A stretch of DNA of 64,000 nucleotides, from contig CAVSEK010000009.1 of assembly GCA_963726975.1 (NCBI GenBank), positions 65,652 to 129,651 on the forward strand, given 5' to 3'. Shown piece by piece: positions 8,590 to 17,606 of this stretch (the first letter of the stretch is position 1; each line of letters starts with the position of its first letter). The notes under the pieces are model-generated. The model was given only the letters and a program-made list of their open reading frames with translations. It did no database searches and was not told the origin of the DNA. The position numbers and the translations under genes were made by a program. This DNA is from CAVSEK01 sp963726975. GTDB lineage: Bacteria > Actinomycetota > Actinomycetes > Mycobacteriales > SCTD01.

Positions 8590-8596
8590 GCCGGGC

Positions 8597-11500
8597 GTGC
8601 ACCTGAAGAGCCTGACGCTGAAGGGCTTCAAGTCCTTCGCGTCACCGACGACGCTGCGCTTCGAGCCCGGCATCACGTGCGTCGTCGGGCCCAACGGCTC
8701 GGGCAAGAGCAACGTCGTCGACGCGATGGCCTGGGTGCTGGGCGAGCAGGGCGCCAAGGCGCTGCGCGGCGGCAAGATGGAGGACGTCATCTTCGCCGGC
8801 ACGCCCGGCCGGCCGCCGCTCGGCCGCGCCGAGGTGACGCTGACGATCGACAACAGCGACGGTGCGCTGCCGATCGACTACGCCGAGGTCTCCGTGCGGC
8901 GGCTGATGTTCCGCTCCGGGGAGTCGGAGTACGCCATCAACGGCGACCGGTGCCGGCTCATCGACGTGCAGGAGCTGCTCAGCGACAGCGGCATCGGCCG
9001 CGAGCTGCACGTCGTCGTGGGGCAGGGCCAGCTCGACGCGGTGCTGTCGGCGCGGCCCGAGGACCGGCGGGCCTTCATCGAGGAGGCCGCCGGGGTCCTC
9101 AAGCACAAGAAGCGCAAGGAGAAGGCCCTGCGCAAGCTCGACGCCATGCAGGCCGGGCTCACCCGGCTCGGCGACCTCACCACCGAGGTCCGTCGGCAGC
9201 TCAAGCCGCTCGGTCGGCAGGCCGAGCTGGCGCGTCGGGCGCAGACCGTGCAGGCCGACCGGCGCGACGCCCGGCTGCGGCTGCTCGCCGACGACCTGGT
9301 CACCCTGCGCGCCGCGCTGGAGGCGGAGGTGCGCGACGAGGAGGCCCTGCTCGAGCGACGCGCCGCCGTCGAGGCCGAGCTCGGGCAGGTGCAGGGCGAG
9401 GAGCAGGCCCGTGAGGCGGCCGCGGCCGAGCAGGCGCCGCGGCTCGCCGCCGCGCAGGAGACCTGGTACCGCCTCGCCGCCCTGCAGGAGCGGCTGCGGG
9501 GCACCGCGACGCTCGCCGTCGAGCGGCACCGGCACCTGTCGGCGTCGCCCACGGGAGGCACGCGGCCGCTGCGCGACCCGGAGGCGCTCGAGCGCGAGGC
9601 GGCGCAGGTCCGCGACGCCGAGGCCGCCCTCGCCCGCCAGCTCGACCAGGACCGGGCACGGCTCCAGGACGCCGTGACCCGGCGCACCGACCTCGAGGCG
9701 GCGCTGTCGTCGGCGGAGCGGTCGCTCGTGGCGGCGGTCCGCGCCGTCGCCGACCGTCGGGAGGGGCTGGCCCGGCTGACCGGGCAGGTCGGGGCGCTGC
9801 GCTCGCGGTCCTCGGCCGCCGAGGCCGAGCTCGGTCGGCTCGCCGCGTCGCTGGCCGAGGCGCGCACCCGGTCCGACCGCGCGGGGGCCGAGCTCGCGAC
9901 GCTGCAGGAGCAGGCCGGTGGGCTCGACGACGGCGAGGTCGGGCTGGACGAGCGCCACGAGACGGCGAGCGCCCGGCTGGCGGAGGCCGAGCAGGCCCTC
10001 GCCGCGCTGCAGGGGCAGGAGCGCGAGGCCGAGCGGGAGCGGGCGACCTGGGCGGCCCGTCGCGACGCGCTCGCGCTGTCGCTGTCGCGCAAGGACGGCT
10101 CGGGAGCGCTGCTCGCCGCCGACCTGCCCGGGGTCCTGGGCACCGTCGCGGCCCTGGTGCACGTCGAGAGCGGCGCCGAGGCCGCGCTCGCCGCCGCGCT
10201 CGGGGCGGTGGCCGACGCCGTCGCCGTCGCCTCGCCGGCGGCCGCGGCGGCCGCGCTGGCGCACCTGCGCAGCGACGACGCCGGGCGCGCCGGCCTGCTC
10301 GTCGGCGGTGCGGCGCCTGCCGCCCCGACCTGCCCGACCTGCCCGACCGGCCCGACCTGCCCCACGGGGCGCGGTGGGCCCTGGACCTCGTCCGGGCCCC
10401 CGAGGCGCTGCGGCCGGCGCTGGCCCGGCTGCTCGACCGGGTGGCCGTGGTCGGGACGCTCGAGCAGGCCCGGGGGGTCGCCGAGCGGGGGCTGCGCGCC
10501 GCGACCCTCGAGGGCGACCTGCTCGGCGCCGACTGGGCGGCCGGCGGGTCGGCGAGCGCGCCCTCGCTGCTGGAGGTGCAGGCGGCCGTGGACGAGGCGA
10601 CCGCCGAGCACGAGGCGGTGCAGCGCCGGGTGGAGCGGCTGGTCTTCGACGTCGCCGGCGCGCGGGCCCGGGTCGAGGAGGCCCGCGCGGAGGTCGAGGC
10701 AGCGCTGGACGCCCTGCACGACAGCGACGCCCGGATGGCCGCGGTGGCCGAGTCGCTCGGCCTGCTCGCCTCGGCGGTGCGCGGCGCCGAGGCCGAGGCG
10801 GGCCGGCTCGAGCAGGCCCGGGTGCGCGCCGAGCAGGCCCGCGACCGCGACCTGGCCGGCCTGGCCGAGCTCGAGGAGCGGCTGGTCCTGGCCGAGCAGG
10901 CCCCGCTGGAGCAGGAGCCGTCGACGGGGCTGCGCGACCGGCTGGCCGCGGAGGCGGCGGCCGCCCGGGCCGAGGAGGTCGACGCGAGGCTGGCGGTGCG
11001 CACCGGCGAGGAGCGGGCCCGCGGGCTGGCGGGGCGGGCCGACGGGCTCGACCGGGCGGCCCGCGCCGAGCGCGCCGCCCGCGAGCGCGCGGTGCAGGAG
11101 GGTGCCCGCCGCGCGCGGGGGGCGCGGGTCGCCGAGCAGGTCGTGAGCGCCGCCCGACGGGCCCTCGAGCAGCTGGAGGGCTCGCTGCAGGCCGCGGCGC
11201 AGGCCCGCGAGCAGGCCGCGGGCGCCCGCGCGCGCACCGAGGCGGACCTGGCCGCGCTGCGCGCCCGGGCCCGGGAGCTGGGTGCCGAGCTCGACCGCCT
11301 CGTCGACGACGTCCACCGCGACGAGGTCGCGCGCGCCGAGCAGAGGCTGCGCATCGAGGCGCTCGAGGCGCGGGCCGCCGAGGAGTGGGCGGTGCCGCTC
11401 GACCGGCTGGTGGCCGAGTACGGCCCCGAGACGGCGGTGCCGGGGCCCGAGGACGGCGACGAGCCCGCGGCGTACGACCGGGCGGTGCAGGAGCGGCGGG

Positions 11501-12138
11501 CCGTGGCGGCGGAGCGCGCGCTGGCCCAGCTCGGGCGGGTCAACCCCCTGGCGCTGGAGGAGTTCGCCGCGCTCGAGGAGCGGGCGGCCTTCCTCACCAC
11601 GCAGCTCGAGGACCTGCAGAGCACCCGCCGCGACCTGCTGACGGTCGTGCGCGACGTCGACGACCGCATCACCGACGTCTTCGCCACCGCCTTCGAGGAC
11701 ACCGCCCGCGAGTTCGTGCACGTCTTCGCGACGCTGTTCCCCGGCGGCGAGGGGCGGCTGGTGCTCACCGAGCCCGGCGACCTGCTCGCCACCGGCATCG
11801 AGGTGCTCGCCCGCCCCGCCGGCAAGAAGGTGTCGCGGCTGTCCCTGCTGTCCGGCGGGGAGCGCTCGCTCACCGCGATCGCCCTGCTCGTCGCGATCTT
11901 CCGTGCCCGCCCCTCGCCGTTCTACGTGATGGACGAGGTCGAGGCGGCGCTCGACGACCGCAACCTCGGGCGGCTGCTCGAGCTGCTCCAGGGGCTGCGC
12001 GACAGCAGCCAGCTCATCGTCATCACGCACCAGAAGCGGACGATGGAGATCGCGGACGCGCTGTACGGCGTGACGATGCGCGGCGACGGGGTCTCCGCGG
12101 TCGTCAGCCAGCGGCTGCGCGAGCGCGAGCCGGCCTGA
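8597..12138 (+). CDS. smc: Chromosome segregation ATPase SMC, frameshifted
   Basis: About 1180 residues, full SMC length. The N-terminal head has Walker A GPNGSGKSN and the LKGFKSF start. Two long coiled-coil arms flank a hinge around base 10100-10450. The C-terminal head has the ABC signature LSGGERSLTAIALL and Walker B FYVMDEVEAALDD. The first frame fails at about 10324 within the hinge, at the edge of a 9-bp repeat tract; the second frame continues as LPHGARWALDLVRAPEALRP. A one-base loss or two-base gain explains this, and both halves are otherwise intact, so an assembly error is likely. SMC condenses and segregates the chromosome with ScpAB. Confidence 0.93.
10324..10359 (+). repeat. Four 9-bp units inside smc
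   Basis: Unit CCCGACCTG occurs four times in tandem (third copy CCCGACCGG), encoding a (D-L-P)n stretch in the SMC hinge. It abuts the frameshift. Confidence 0.8.
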
Positions 12139-12173
12139 GGGCCCGCGGGCGCGCCGGGACCGCGGCCCTGGGG

Positions 12174-12179
12174 TAGACC
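12174..12179 (+). promoter_or_regulatory. -10 box for ftsY
   Basis: TAGACC lies 6 bases before GTG 12186; predicts a leaderless ftsY mRNA. Confidence 0.45.
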
Positions 12180-12185
12180 TGACCC

Positions 12186-13373
12186 GTGCTCGAACTCCTC
12201 GTCCTGCTCGTCGTCGTCCTCGTCGTCAGCCTCGTCGCCGTCGTCGGGCTGGTGTCCTCGCGCGGCCGCCGGTCCCTGCCGCCCGGCCCCGCGCCGCGGC
12301 CCGGCGTCGACTACCGCCCGGGCACCGGTGACGACGCCGAGGTGCCGCGCGACACCCCGTTGCGGGGGGTCGACACGGTCGTCCTGCCCGGCGACACGGT
12401 CTCCGTCGAGCCGGTCGAGCCGCGGTTCGAGGTGCCGGCCCCGACGGCGGGCCGGCTGTCGCGGCTGCGCGACCGCTTGTCGCGGTCGCAGACCACGCTC
12501 GGCCGCGGCCTGTTCGCCCTGCTCTCGCGCGACGTCCTCGACGAGGACACCTGGGAGGAGGTGGAGGACACCCTGCTCACCGCCGACATGGGCGTCGCGG
12601 CCACGACCGAGGTCGTCGCGCGGCTGCGCACCCGGGTGCGCGTCGACGGGGTGCGCACCGCCGGCGCGCTGCGACCGCTGCTGCGCGAGGAGCTGGTCCG
12701 GGCGATCGGCGACGGCGACCGGTCGCTGCGCACCGTGCCCCACGAGGACGGCCGGCCCGCCGTCGTGCTCGTCGTCGGCGTCAACGGCACCGGCAAGACG
12801 ACGACCTGCGGCAAGCTCGCCCGCGTGCTCGTCGCCGACGGCCGCAGCGTCGTGCTCGGTGCCGCGGACACCTTCCGCGCCGCCGCCGCGGACCAGCTGC
12901 AGACCTGGGGCGACCGGGTCGGCGCGGAGACCGTGCGGGGCCCCGAGGGGGGCGACCCGGCGAGCGTCGCCTTCGACGCCGTGAAGCGCGGGCGGGACGC
13001 CCGCGTCGACACCGTGCTCGTCGACACCGCCGGTCGGCTGCACACCAAGACCGGGCTCATGGACGAGCTCGGCAAGGTGAAGCGGGTGGTCGAGAAGCAC
13101 GGGCCCGTCGACGAGACCCTGCTCGTGCTGGACGCGACCACCGGGCAGAACGGCGTCGTGCAGGCGCGGGTCTTCACCGAGGCCGTCGACGTCACGGGCA
13201 TCGTCCTCACCAAGCTCGACGGCACCGCCAAGGGCGGCATCGTCGTCGCGGTCCAGCGCGAGCTCGGCATCCCCGTCAAGCTCATCGGGCTCGGCGAGGG
13301 GCCGGACGACCTGGCCCCCTTCGAGCCGGAGGCCTTCGCCGACGCGCTGCTCGGCGACGAGGCCGCGCTCTAG
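12186..13373 (+). CDS. ftsY: Signal recognition particle receptor FtsY
   Basis: A 395-residue SRP receptor that docks Ffh-ribosome complexes at the membrane. Residues 1-24 form a very hydrophobic Leu/Val transmembrane-like helix, seen in actinobacterial FtsY, followed by a Pro/Asp linker. The NG domain begins near residue 90. G1 is GVNGTGKTTT, then DTFRAAAADQL, the DTAGRLHTK motif, TKLDGTAKGG and the closing GLGEGPDDLAPF. The last four bases overlap the convergent methyltransferase gene. Confidence 0.96.
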   Translation: MLELLVLLVVVLVVSLVAVVGLVSSRGRRSLPPGPAPRPGVDYRPGTGDDAEVPRDTPLRGVDTVVLPGDTVSVEPVEPRFEVPAPTAGRLSRLRDRLSRSQTTLGRGLFALLSRDVLDEDTWEEVEDTLLTADMGVAATTEVVARLRTRVRVDGVRTAGALRPLLREELVRAIGDGDRSLRTVPHEDGRPAVVLVVGVNGTGKTTTCGKLARVLVADGRSVVLGAADTFRAAAADQLQTWGDRVGAETVRGPEGGDPASVAFDAVKRGRDARVDTVLVDTAGRLHTKTGLMDELGKVKRVVEKHGPVDETLLVLDATTGQNGVVQARVFTEAVDVTGIVLTKLDGTAKGGIVVAVQRELGIPVKLIGLGEGPDDLAPFEPEAFADALLGDEAAL

Positions 13374-14017
13374 GAGACTCCCGACCGCGGCCCGTCGTCG
13401 TCCGGCCCGGCCGCGCGGTCCACGGCGACGCACCAGTCCGCGCCCTCCGACCACGGTGCGCCCTGCCACGTGGCCGAGCGGACGACCGGCCGCAGGCCCG
13501 CCCGCTGCACGAGGTCGTCGTACGTCTCGACGGCCAGGCGGTCGGTGCGCCAGCCGCTGACCAGCAGCCCCCCCGGCACCAGGTGGGCGGCCAGCCGCCG
13601 GAGGACCTCGGCCTCCGTCCCGGGCTCGAGGAAGACCACGACGTTGCCCGCGGCGACCACGAGGTCGAAGCGGTCGGGCAGGTCCAGCGCCGCGAGGTCG
13701 GCCGCGAGCCAGCGCACGCCCGGCCGGTCGCGCGCGACGTCCAGCATCGAGGCGTCGTTGTCGACGCCGACGACGTCGTGCCCGCGGCGGGCCAGCTCCG
13801 CACCGACGCGCCCGGTGCCGCAGCCGGCGTCGAGCACCCGCCCCGGCCCGCCCAGCAGCGCGTCGACGTACGCCGCCTCGCCGTGCACGTCCTGCCCGGC
13901 CGCCGCGAGCTCCTCGAACACCCGGTCGTAGTCGCGGCCGCGCTCGCCCCCGGTCTCCGCCGACCAGCGCGTCACCGGCGGACCCCGGCCCGTCCCTGAC
14001 CACCCACGACGACCCAC
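13370..14017 (-). CDS. Class I SAM-dependent methyltransferase
   Basis: A 215-residue protein of the Methyltransf_25/11 type. Motif I is VLDAGCGTGRVGAELARRG, with the acidic end of beta-2 in VVGVDNDASML and motif II/III in FDLVVAAGNVVVF. The substrate is not predictable. The N-terminal 15-20 residues are poorly determined; GTG within the PPVTRW segment is a possible shorter start. It converges on ftsY and is divergent from amt1, so its promoter would share the region with the GlnR-like operator. Confidence 0.8.
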   Translation of the reverse strand: MGRRGWSGTGRGPPVTRWSAETGGERGRDYDRVFEELAAAGQDVHGEAAYVDALLGGPGRVLDAGCGTGRVGAELARRGHDVVGVDNDASMLDVARDRPGVRWLAADLAALDLPDRFDLVVAAGNVVVFLEPGTEAEVLRRLAAHLVPGGLLVSGWRTDRLAVETYDDLVQRAGLRPVVRSATWQGAPWSEGADWCVAVDRAAGPDDDGPRSGVS

Positions 14018-14090
14018 GTCTGTCCACGTCCGCCCACGTCGCGAGTCTGCCCGACCCGTTCACCGAGGGGTAACAGGGCGCGGGCACGCG

Positions 14091-14128
14091 TTCACCCGGC
14101 CGGAACGCGGCGGGCACCGGCGCGGAAC
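14091..14128 (+). promoter_or_regulatory. Candidate GlnR operator upstream of amt1
   Basis: Four 5-mers lie exactly 11 bp apart: TTCAC (14091), GGAAC (14102), GGCAC (14113) and GGAAC (14124). This matches the actinobacterial GlnR box, GTNAC-n6-GAAAC-n6-GTNAC-n6-GAAAC, in spacing and core AC bases. It ends 41 bases before the amt1 ATG. A further partial pair, TTCAC (14059) and GTAAC (14070), is also 11 bp apart. Confidence 0.7.
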
Positions 14129-14169
14129 ACGGGTCGACGACGCTGCTGCCACCCGACCCGAGGAGTGGC

Positions 14170-15549
14170 ATGCCAGAGATCGACAGCGGCACGACCGCGT
14201 GGGTGCTCGTCAGCGCCGCGCTCGTGCTGTTCATGACGCCCGGACTGGCGTTCTTCTACGGCGGCATGGGCCGCAGCAAGAGCGTCCTGAACATGCTCAT
14301 GATGAGCTTCAGCGCGATCGGGATCGTCAGCGTCCTGTGGGTGCTGTACGGCTACACGCTGGCCTTCGGCAGCGACGCCGGCGGTGGCCTCATCGGCAAC
14401 CTCGACCTGCTCGGCCTGAAGACGATCACCACCAGCAGCGCCACCAACGGCCTGTCCGACTACGTCTTCGTCGCCTTCCAGATGATGTTCGCCGTCATCA
14501 CCCTGGCGCTCATCAGCGGGGCGATCGCGGACCGCATGAAGTTCGGCGCGTGGGTGGCCTTCTCGGTGCTGTGGGTCAGCGTCGTCTACTTCCCGGTGGC
14601 GCACTGGGTCTTCGCCTTCGGCAGCCCGCTGGAGGACGGGGGCACCGGCGGCGCGGGAGCGGCCTCCGGGTACACCGCCGGGACGGGCGGGTGGATCGTC
14701 AGCGAGCTGGGGGCGTTGGACTTCGCCGGCGGCACCGCCGTCCACATCAACGCCGGCGCCGCGGCGCTCGCGCTGGTGCTCGTGCTCGGCAAGCGGCGCG
14801 GCTTCGGCCGCGACCCCATGCGGCCGCACAACCTGCCGCTGGTCATGATCGGCACGGGCATCCTGTGGTTCGGCTGGTTCGGCTTCAACGCCGGGTCCGC
14901 GCTGGGCGCCAACGGGGTCGCCGGGCTGGCGTTCGTCAACACGCAGGTCGCCACCGCGGCCGGCCTGCTCGCCTGGATCGGGACGGAGCGCCTGCGCGAC
15001 GGGCACGCCACCACCCTCGGCGCCGCGTCCGGCGCCGTCGCCGGGCTGGTCGCGATCACGCCCGCCTGCGGCGCCGTCACCCCGGTCGGCGCGATCCTCG
15101 TCGGGCTCGTCGCCGGCGGCCTGTGCTGCCTCGCCGTGACCGTCAAGCACCGGATGGGCTACGACGACGCGCTCGACGTCGTCGGCGTGCACCTGGTCGG
15201 CGGGCTCGCGGGGACGCTCATGGTCGGGCTGGTCGCCAGCGACGCCTCCACGGGCAGCGCCGACCTGCGCGGCCTGCTCTACGGCGGCGGCCTGTCGCTG
15301 CTCGGCAAGCAGGCGACGGCGGCGGTCGCGGTGCTTGCGTACTCGTTCGTGCTCACGGTCGTCATCGCGCTCGTGGTCAAGGCGCTGCTCGGCCTGCGGG
15401 TGAGCGAGGAGCAGGAGGTCACCGGCCTGGACCAGACGGTGCACGCGGAGACGGCGTACGAGTTCGGCAGCGGCCTGGGCAGCAGCGGCACCGGCGGGGC
15501 GGGCCTGCCGGCGCAGGGCAGCCTCACCGGCTCGCGGGTGGCGTCGTGA
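14170..15549 (+). CDS. amt: Ammonium transporter Amt1
   Basis: A 459-residue Amt/MEP channel with about 11 membrane helices and family motifs FFYGGMGRSKS, FQMMFAVITLALI, FGWFGFNAGSAL and GYDDALDVVGVH. Both pore 'twin histidines' are present, His192 (AVHINAG) and His341 (GVHLVGG). It imports ammonium when nitrogen is scarce. Start ATG 14170 has a GAGGAG ribosome site. The stop overlaps the GTG of glnK1, so the transporter and its PII regulator are coupled. A GlnR-like operator lies just upstream. Confidence 0.95.
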   Translation: MPEIDSGTTAWVLVSAALVLFMTPGLAFFYGGMGRSKSVLNMLMMSFSAIGIVSVLWVLYGYTLAFGSDAGGGLIGNLDLLGLKTITTSSATNGLSDYVFVAFQMMFAVITLALISGAIADRMKFGAWVAFSVLWVSVVYFPVAHWVFAFGSPLEDGGTGGAGAASGYTAGTGGWIVSELGALDFAGGTAVHINAGAAALALVLVLGKRRGFGRDPMRPHNLPLVMIGTGILWFGWFGFNAGSALGANGVAGLAFVNTQVATAAGLLAWIGTERLRDGHATTLGAASGAVAGLVAITPACGAVTPVGAILVGLVAGGLCCLAVTVKHRMGYDDALDVVGVHLVGGLAGTLMVGLVASDASTGSADLRGLLYGGGLSLLGKQATAAVAVLAYSFVLTVVIALVVKALLGLRVSEEQEVTGLDQTVHAETAYEFGSGLGSSGTGGAGLPAQGSLTGSRVAS

Positions 15550-15884
15550 GGCTGGTGACCGCGATCGTCAAGCCGTTCAAGCTCGACGACGTGAAGACGG
15601 CGCTGGAGTCCTTCGGCGTGCACGGGATGACCGTGAGCGAGGTGCAGGGCTTCGGCCGGCAGCGCGGGCACACCGAGGTCTACCGCGGCGCGGAGTACGA
15701 GGTGTCCTACGTCCCGAAGGTGCGGGTGGAGGTCCTCGTCGACGACGCGGACGCGCTGGACGTCCTCGAGGTCGTCGCGAAGTCGGCGCAGACCGGCTCG
15801 ATCGGCGACGGGAAGGTCTGGTCGACCCCCGTCGACGAGGTCGTGCGGGTGCGCACCGGGGAGCGGGGGGTCGAAGCGCTGTGA
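15546..15884 (+). CDS. glnK: Nitrogen regulatory protein PII (GlnK1)
   Basis: A 112-residue PII trimer subunit. The first residues KPFKLDDVKTAL, the T-loop with Tyr51 (RGAEYEVSYVPK, the residue modified by GlnD) and the C-terminal signature TGSIGDGKVW are all present. PII binds ATP/ADP/2-oxoglutarate and blocks Amt pores when nitrogen is plentiful. The GTG start overlaps the amt1 stop. It shares a 131-bp tract, identical at all but one base, with the next gene. Confidence 0.95.
   Translation: MRLVTAIVKPFKLDDVKTALESFGVHGMTVSEVQGFGRQRGHTEVYRGAEYEVSYVPKVRVEVLVDDADALDVLEVVAKSAQTGSIGDGKVWSTPVDEVVRVRTGERGVEAL
15624..15754 (+). repeat. 131-bp duplicated tract, copy 1 (in glnK1)
   Basis: Identical to 15988-16118 except for one base (15707). 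Covers codons for the region around the PII T-loop. Flanking coding sequence differs at many synonymous sites, so this looks like recent gene conversion rather than selection alone. Confidence 0.9.
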
Positions 15885-15909
15885 GGACGGCTGCGGGAGG
15901 CTGCTCGCC

Positions 15910-16248
15910 ATGAGACTGGTCACCGCCATCATCAAGCCCTTCAAGCTCGACGACGTGAAGACCGCCCTGGAGGCGGCAGGCGTGCAGGGGATGACCGTGA
16001 GCGAGGTGCAGGGCTTCGGCCGGCAGCGCGGGCACACCGAGGTCTACCGCGGCGCGGAGTACGAGGTGTCGTACGTCCCGAAGGTGCGGGTGGAGGTCCT
16101 CGTCGACGACGCGGACGCCACCCGGGTCGTGGACGTGGTCGTCGGCGCCGCCAGCACCGGGTCGATCGGCGACGGCAAGGTCTGGACGACGGCGGTCGAC
16201 GACGTCGTGCGGGTGCGCACGGGCGAGCGGGGCGCCGAGGCGCTCTGA
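15910..16248 (+). CDS. glnK: Nitrogen regulatory protein PII (GlnK2)
   Basis: A second 112-residue PII in tandem, 25 bases after glnK1. It keeps Tyr51 and the TGSIGDGKVW signature. It differs mainly in helix 1 (EAAGVQ instead of ESFGVH) and near the C-terminal part (TRVVDVVVGAAST instead of LDVLEVVAKSAQT). The T-loop is identical to GlnK1, so the two could be modified by the same GlnD and form mixed trimers. ATG start. A hairpin and a second GlnR-like operator separate it from amt2. Confidence 0.95.
   Translation: MRLVTAIIKPFKLDDVKTALEAAGVQGMTVSEVQGFGRQRGHTEVYRGAEYEVSYVPKVRVEVLVDDADATRVVDVVVGAASTGSIGDGKVWTTAVDDVVRVRTGERGAEAL
15988..16118 (+). repeat. 131-bp duplicated tract, copy 2 (in glnK2)
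   Basis: Partner of 15624-15754, with one mismatch in 131 positions. Confidence 0.9.
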
Positions 16249-16258
16249 CCGCGGGGAC

Positions 16259-16285
16259 GGCGGGCTCCCGGGCAGGTGGCCCGCC
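16259..16285 (+). terminator. Hairpin between glnK2 and amt2
   Basis: GGCGGGC pairs with GCCCGCC across a 13-base loop, ending two bases before the GlnR-like operator of amt2. It may end the amt1-glnK1-glnK2 transcript. Confidence 0.5.
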
Positions 16286-16286
16286 G

Positions 16287-16324
16287 TTCACGCGCGCGAA
16301 ACACGGGCGGAACGGGAGCGGAAC
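16287..16324 (+). promoter_or_regulatory. Candidate GlnR operator upstream of amt2
   Basis: Four 5-mers at exact 11-bp steps: TTCAC (16287), GAAAC (16298), GGAAC (16309) and GGAAC (16320). The second is a perfect GlnR b-site. A CAGGGT -10-like element (16335-16340) and GTG 16347 follow. Confidence 0.72.
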
Positions 16325-16346
16325 GCCGTGGCGGCAGGGTGCCCGG

Positions 16347-17606
16347 GTGCCTGCCCTCGATCCCGGTGACACCGCCTGGCTGCTCGTCTGCACCGCGCTG
16401 GTGCTGCTCATGACCCCCGGCCTGGCGATCTTCTACGCCGGCATGGTCCGGGCGAAGAACGCCCTGACGATGCTCATGCAGAACTACGTCGCGCTGGCCG
16501 TGGGCAGCGTCGTCTGGGTCGTCGCCGGCTACGCGATCGCGTTCGGCGACAGCGGCCCGCTGGTGGGCGGGCTGCGGATGGCCGGGCTGTCCGGCGCCGA
16601 CCGGGCCGTGCCCGGCCTCGAGCTCACCGTCCCCCCGCTGCTGTTCGCCACCTTCCAGATGATGTTCGCCGTCCTCACGGTGGCGCTGCTCGCCGGTGCG
16701 CTGGCCGACCGGGTGCGCTTCGGCGCCTTCGTCGCCTTCGCCGCCGTCTGGACGCTGGTCGTCTACGCGCCGGTCGCGCACTGGGTCTTCGCCCCCTCGG
16801 GCTGGCTGGCCCGGCTGGGGCTGCTCGACTTCGCGGGCGGCACCGTCGTCGAGATCGACTGCGGCGCCGCGGGCCTGGCCCTCGCGCTGGTCGTCGGTCG
16901 CCGGGCCGGGTGGCCGCGGGAGGCGATGCCGCCGCACTCGCTGCCGCTGACGCTGCTGGGCGCCGGGCTGCTGTGGTTCGGCTGGTTCGGCTTCAACGCC
17001 GGGTCGGCCCTGCACGCCGACGGGCTGGCGGTGCAGGCGCTGCTCAACACGCACCTGGCCGGGGTGGGCGGGCTGCTCGCCTGGCTGGCCGTGGAGCGCT
17101 GGCGCACGGGGTCGGCGACGACCCTGGGCGCCGCGTCGGGCGCGGTCGCCGGGCTGGTCGCGATCACCCCCGCCTGCGGCTACGTCAGCGCGCTGCCCTC
17201 CCTGCTGCTGGGCGCGCTGGCGGGAGCGGCCGCGCTGGGGGCCGTCCAGCTCAAGCACCGGCTCGGCTACGACGACGCGCTCGACGTCGTCGGCGTCCAC
17301 GGCGTGGGCGGCGTGATCGGGACGCTGTTCGTCGGCCTCGCCGCGAGCTCCGCGGTCAACCCCGCCGTCGTCTCCGAGGGGCTGCTGCTCGGGGGAGGGG
17401 CGGCCCAGCTGGGGCGCCAGGCGGTGGGCGTCGTCGCGGTCGCCGCGTACGCCTTCGCGGCGACCTGGCTGGTGGCGCGGGCGGTCGACCTCGTCCTGCC
17501 GCTGCGGGTGACCCGCGAGCAGGAGCAGGTCGGGCTGGACCAGGCGCTGCACGCGGAGTCGGCGTACGACCTCGGCTCGGTCCGGACGATGGGCCGGCTG
17601 GGGTGA
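16347..17606 (+). CDS. amt: Ammonium transporter Amt2 with Glu at the first twin-His position
   Basis: A 419-residue Amt/MEP protein with about 11 helices and the motifs FQMMFAVLTVALL, FGWFGFNAGSAL and GYDDALDVVGVH. In the pore, the first twin-His position is Glu169 (GGTVVEIDCG in place of the usual GGTVVHINAG), while the second, His318 (GVHGVGG), is kept. Some fungal Mep proteins carry this same His-to-Glu change and show altered pH dependence. GTG 16347 follows a -10-like CAGGGT by 6 bases. The stop overlaps the GTG of glnD. Confidence 0.94.
   Translation: MPALDPGDTAWLLVCTALVLLMTPGLAIFYAGMVRAKNALTMLMQNYVALAVGSVVWVVAGYAIAFGDSGPLVGGLRMAGLSGADRAVPGLELTVPPLLFATFQMMFAVLTVALLAGALADRVRFGAFVAFAAVWTLVVYAPVAHWVFAPSGWLARLGLLDFAGGTVVEIDCGAAGLALALVVGRRAGWPREAMPPHSLPLTLLGAGLLWFGWFGFNAGSALHADGLAVQALLNTHLAGVGGLLAWLAVERWRTGSATTLGAASGAVAGLVAITPACGYVSALPSLLLGALAGAAALGAVQLKHRLGYDDALDVVGVHGVGGVIGTLFVGLAASSAVNPAVVSEGLLLGGGAAQLGRQAVGVVAVAAYAFAATWLVARAVDLVLPLRVTREQEQVGLDQALHAESAYDLGSVRTMGRLG

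Noticed and set aside
8878..12030. A 1050-residue open frame on the minus strand across smc
   Set aside because: It is the antisense shadow of a GC-rich gene: no start signal, low-complexity Arg/Ser/Ala content and no domain. Similar long minus-strand frames over recG, glnD, plsX and trmD were discarded for the same reason.
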